A DNA stretch of 64,000 nt. It comes from Caballeronia sordidicola (GTDB lineage Bacteria > Pseudomonadota > Gammaproteobacteria > Burkholderiales > Burkholderiaceae). Position numbers and translations under genes: made by a program. The notes below the pieces were generated by a model that had not been told where the DNA came from, did not search any database, and worked only from the letters and a program-made list of their open reading frames with translations. Of the stretch, positions 63,064 to 64,000 are shown piece after piece. The stretch covers positions 1 to 64,000 of the forward strand of contig NZ_MTHB01000046.1 of the NCBI RefSeq assembly GCF_002220365.1, in the 5' to 3' direction. Each line of letters begins with the position of its first letter. Positions within the stretch are counted from its first letter, which is position 1.

Positions 63064-64000
63064 TTCACGTTGGCGCCGACCACCTGATCCCACTGCTTCG
63101 TAATGAGCGCCTTCGAAGCGTTTTGCTCGTCGAGCGTCGGGAACACCACGTTCTTGTAGGCCGACGGCGGCGGCAGTTTGGCGAGCAGCGCTGCCGGGAT
63201 CTTCTTGTTCGCTTCGAGGTCCTTGAAGCGGATCGGATGGCAGTAACCGGTGAGCCAGCCAATCTGGCCTTCGTCCGAATACAGGTATTCCATCCACAGC
63301 TTCGCGGCGTTCGGGTGCGGAGCGTAAGCACTGATGCCCTGCACGTAGACGCCGGCCACTACACCGGTCTTCGGCACGACCACCGACACCTTCGGATTGC
63401 CCTTCAGCGTATCGCGATCCGACAGCGCGTTGTAGTCCCAGCGCACGATGATCGGCGTGGTGCCCTGCGCCAGCGACGCCGCCTTGCCGATCACCGGCAC
63501 GAAGTTGCCGTTCTTGTTCAGCGTGCCGAAAAAGCTCAGGCCCGCGGCGCCGGCCTTCGAGGCGTCGCCCTTGCTCTGCGACAACCCCGCGGCGTAGACA
63601 GCCTGAATGGCCTGGTTAGCCGAGCGCGGGTCGCCCGCGAGAGCAATGGCATTCTTATAGTCGGGCTTAAGCAGATCGGCCCAGTCCGACGGGACCTTGT
63701 CGATCATGTCAGTGTTCACTTCAAACGACAGCACGCCGTAATAATCGCCGTACCAATAGCCGTCCTTCTCCTTCGCCGAATCCGGAATTGACGCCCAGGT
63801 CGACACCTTGTAAGGCTGCAGCAAGCCGGCGGCCTGTGCCGTCGGTCCAAACGACAAACCCACGTCGATCACGTCGGGCGCCTGCGGCCCCGTGTTGCCC
63901 TTGTTCGCCTTGATGGCTTCGACTTCGTCACCCGAACCAGCATCCGGATTCAGCTCGTTCACCGTGATGCCGTACTTCGCCTTGAAGCCCTCGATCAGCG
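63060..64000 (-). CDS. ABC importer solute-binding protein, N-terminus outside the window
   Basis: About 313 residues visible; the frame stays open past 64000 (…EGFKAKYGITVNELNPDAGSG), so the signal peptide is missing. The fold is a type II periplasmic binding protein of the spermidine/AEP/iron group: VIDVGLSFGPTAQAAGLL, WYGDYYGVLSFEVNTDMIDK, ALAGDPRSANQAIQAVYAAG, and IIVRWDYNALSDRD. It is first of the four-gene importer. The Asp/Tyr-rich pocket suggests a cationic or zwitterionic ligand, but this is a guess. Confidence 0.92.
   Translation of the reverse strand, partial: LIEGFKAKYGITVNELNPDAGSGDEVEAIKANKGNTGPQAPDVIDVGLSFGPTAQAAGLLQPYKVSTWASIPDSAKEKDGYWYGDYYGVLSFEVNTDMIDKVPSDWADLLKPDYKNAIALAGDPRSANQAIQAVYAAGLSQSKGDASKAGAAGLSFFGTLNKNGNFVPVIGKAASLAQGTTPIIVRWDYNALSDRDTLKGNPKVSVVVPKTGVVAGVYVQGISAYAPHPNAAKLWMEYLYSDEGQIGWLTGYCHPIRFKDLEANKKIPAALLAKLPPPSAYKNVVFPTLDEQNASKALITKQWDQVVGANVK

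Overview
The window looks like chromosomal DNA from a Burkholderiaceae beta-proteobacterium, most likely Paraburkholderia or Caballeronia. This is inferred from GC-rich codon use, the liu leucine-degradation order, a proteobacterial type VI secretion (T6SS) locus, flhDC, an MprF-AcvB pair, a TIGR03118-type lipoprotein and many LysR/TetR/AraC regulators. No rRNA, tRNA, insertion sequence, prophage or CRISPR array was seen. The window cuts one gene at each edge: an M23-like protein at 1 and an ABC solute-binding protein at 64000.

Layout. 1-7.8 kb: a split T6SS locus. tssB-tssC-vgrG and an M23-like ORF run left, and tssK-tssL-tssE run right, from a 454-bp divergent control region. 7.9-9.7 kb: an AI-2E/PerM permease and an OmpA-like lipoprotein. 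9.7-15.5 kb: liuA-liuB-liuD (isovaleryl-CoA dehydrogenase and 3-methylcrotonyl-CoA carboxylase), divergent from a TetR regulator with two matching palindromes between them. 15.7-21.6 kb: transport and regulation (MFS, TetR, DHA2 drug exporter, LysE, LysR). 22-26 kb: a TIGR03118-like lipoprotein, a lone amino-acid-binding protein and an AstE-like deacylase. 26-27.8 kb: flhDC with a long AT-rich upstream region carrying repeated CTGTTACAAC sites. 27.8-35.9 kb: a secreted purine-nucleoside-permease-like protein, an MscS channel, a CDF metal transporter, selD and tiny secreted proteins. 36-41.4 kb: AraC with a divergent aldo/keto reductase, GNAT, SDR and pobA. 41.5-48.5 kb: a glycogen-debranching-type enzyme, a TSUP transporter, a Tat-exported AcpA-like phosphatase and a membrane/cysteine-hydrolase fusion. 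48.6-54.6 kb: RidA, LysR/epimerase, Ldh family, M20 peptidase and DUF1993. 54.6-58.5 kb: mprF-acvB, translationally coupled. 58.8-64 kb: two small lipoproteins and an ABC importer of the polyamine/2-aminoethylphosphonate type.

The most unusual signal is at gene ends. Several genes have their stop codon inside a short tandem repeat. At the aldo/keto reductase and at pobA the unit is 13 bp and present three times, so the same stop codon falls once in each reading frame. The ABC binding-protein gene ends in a degenerate 13-bp array, the AcpA-like phosphatase in a 15-bp array that repeats the stop in frame, and the small ORF facing mscS in a hexamer array. The sequences differ but the design recurs.
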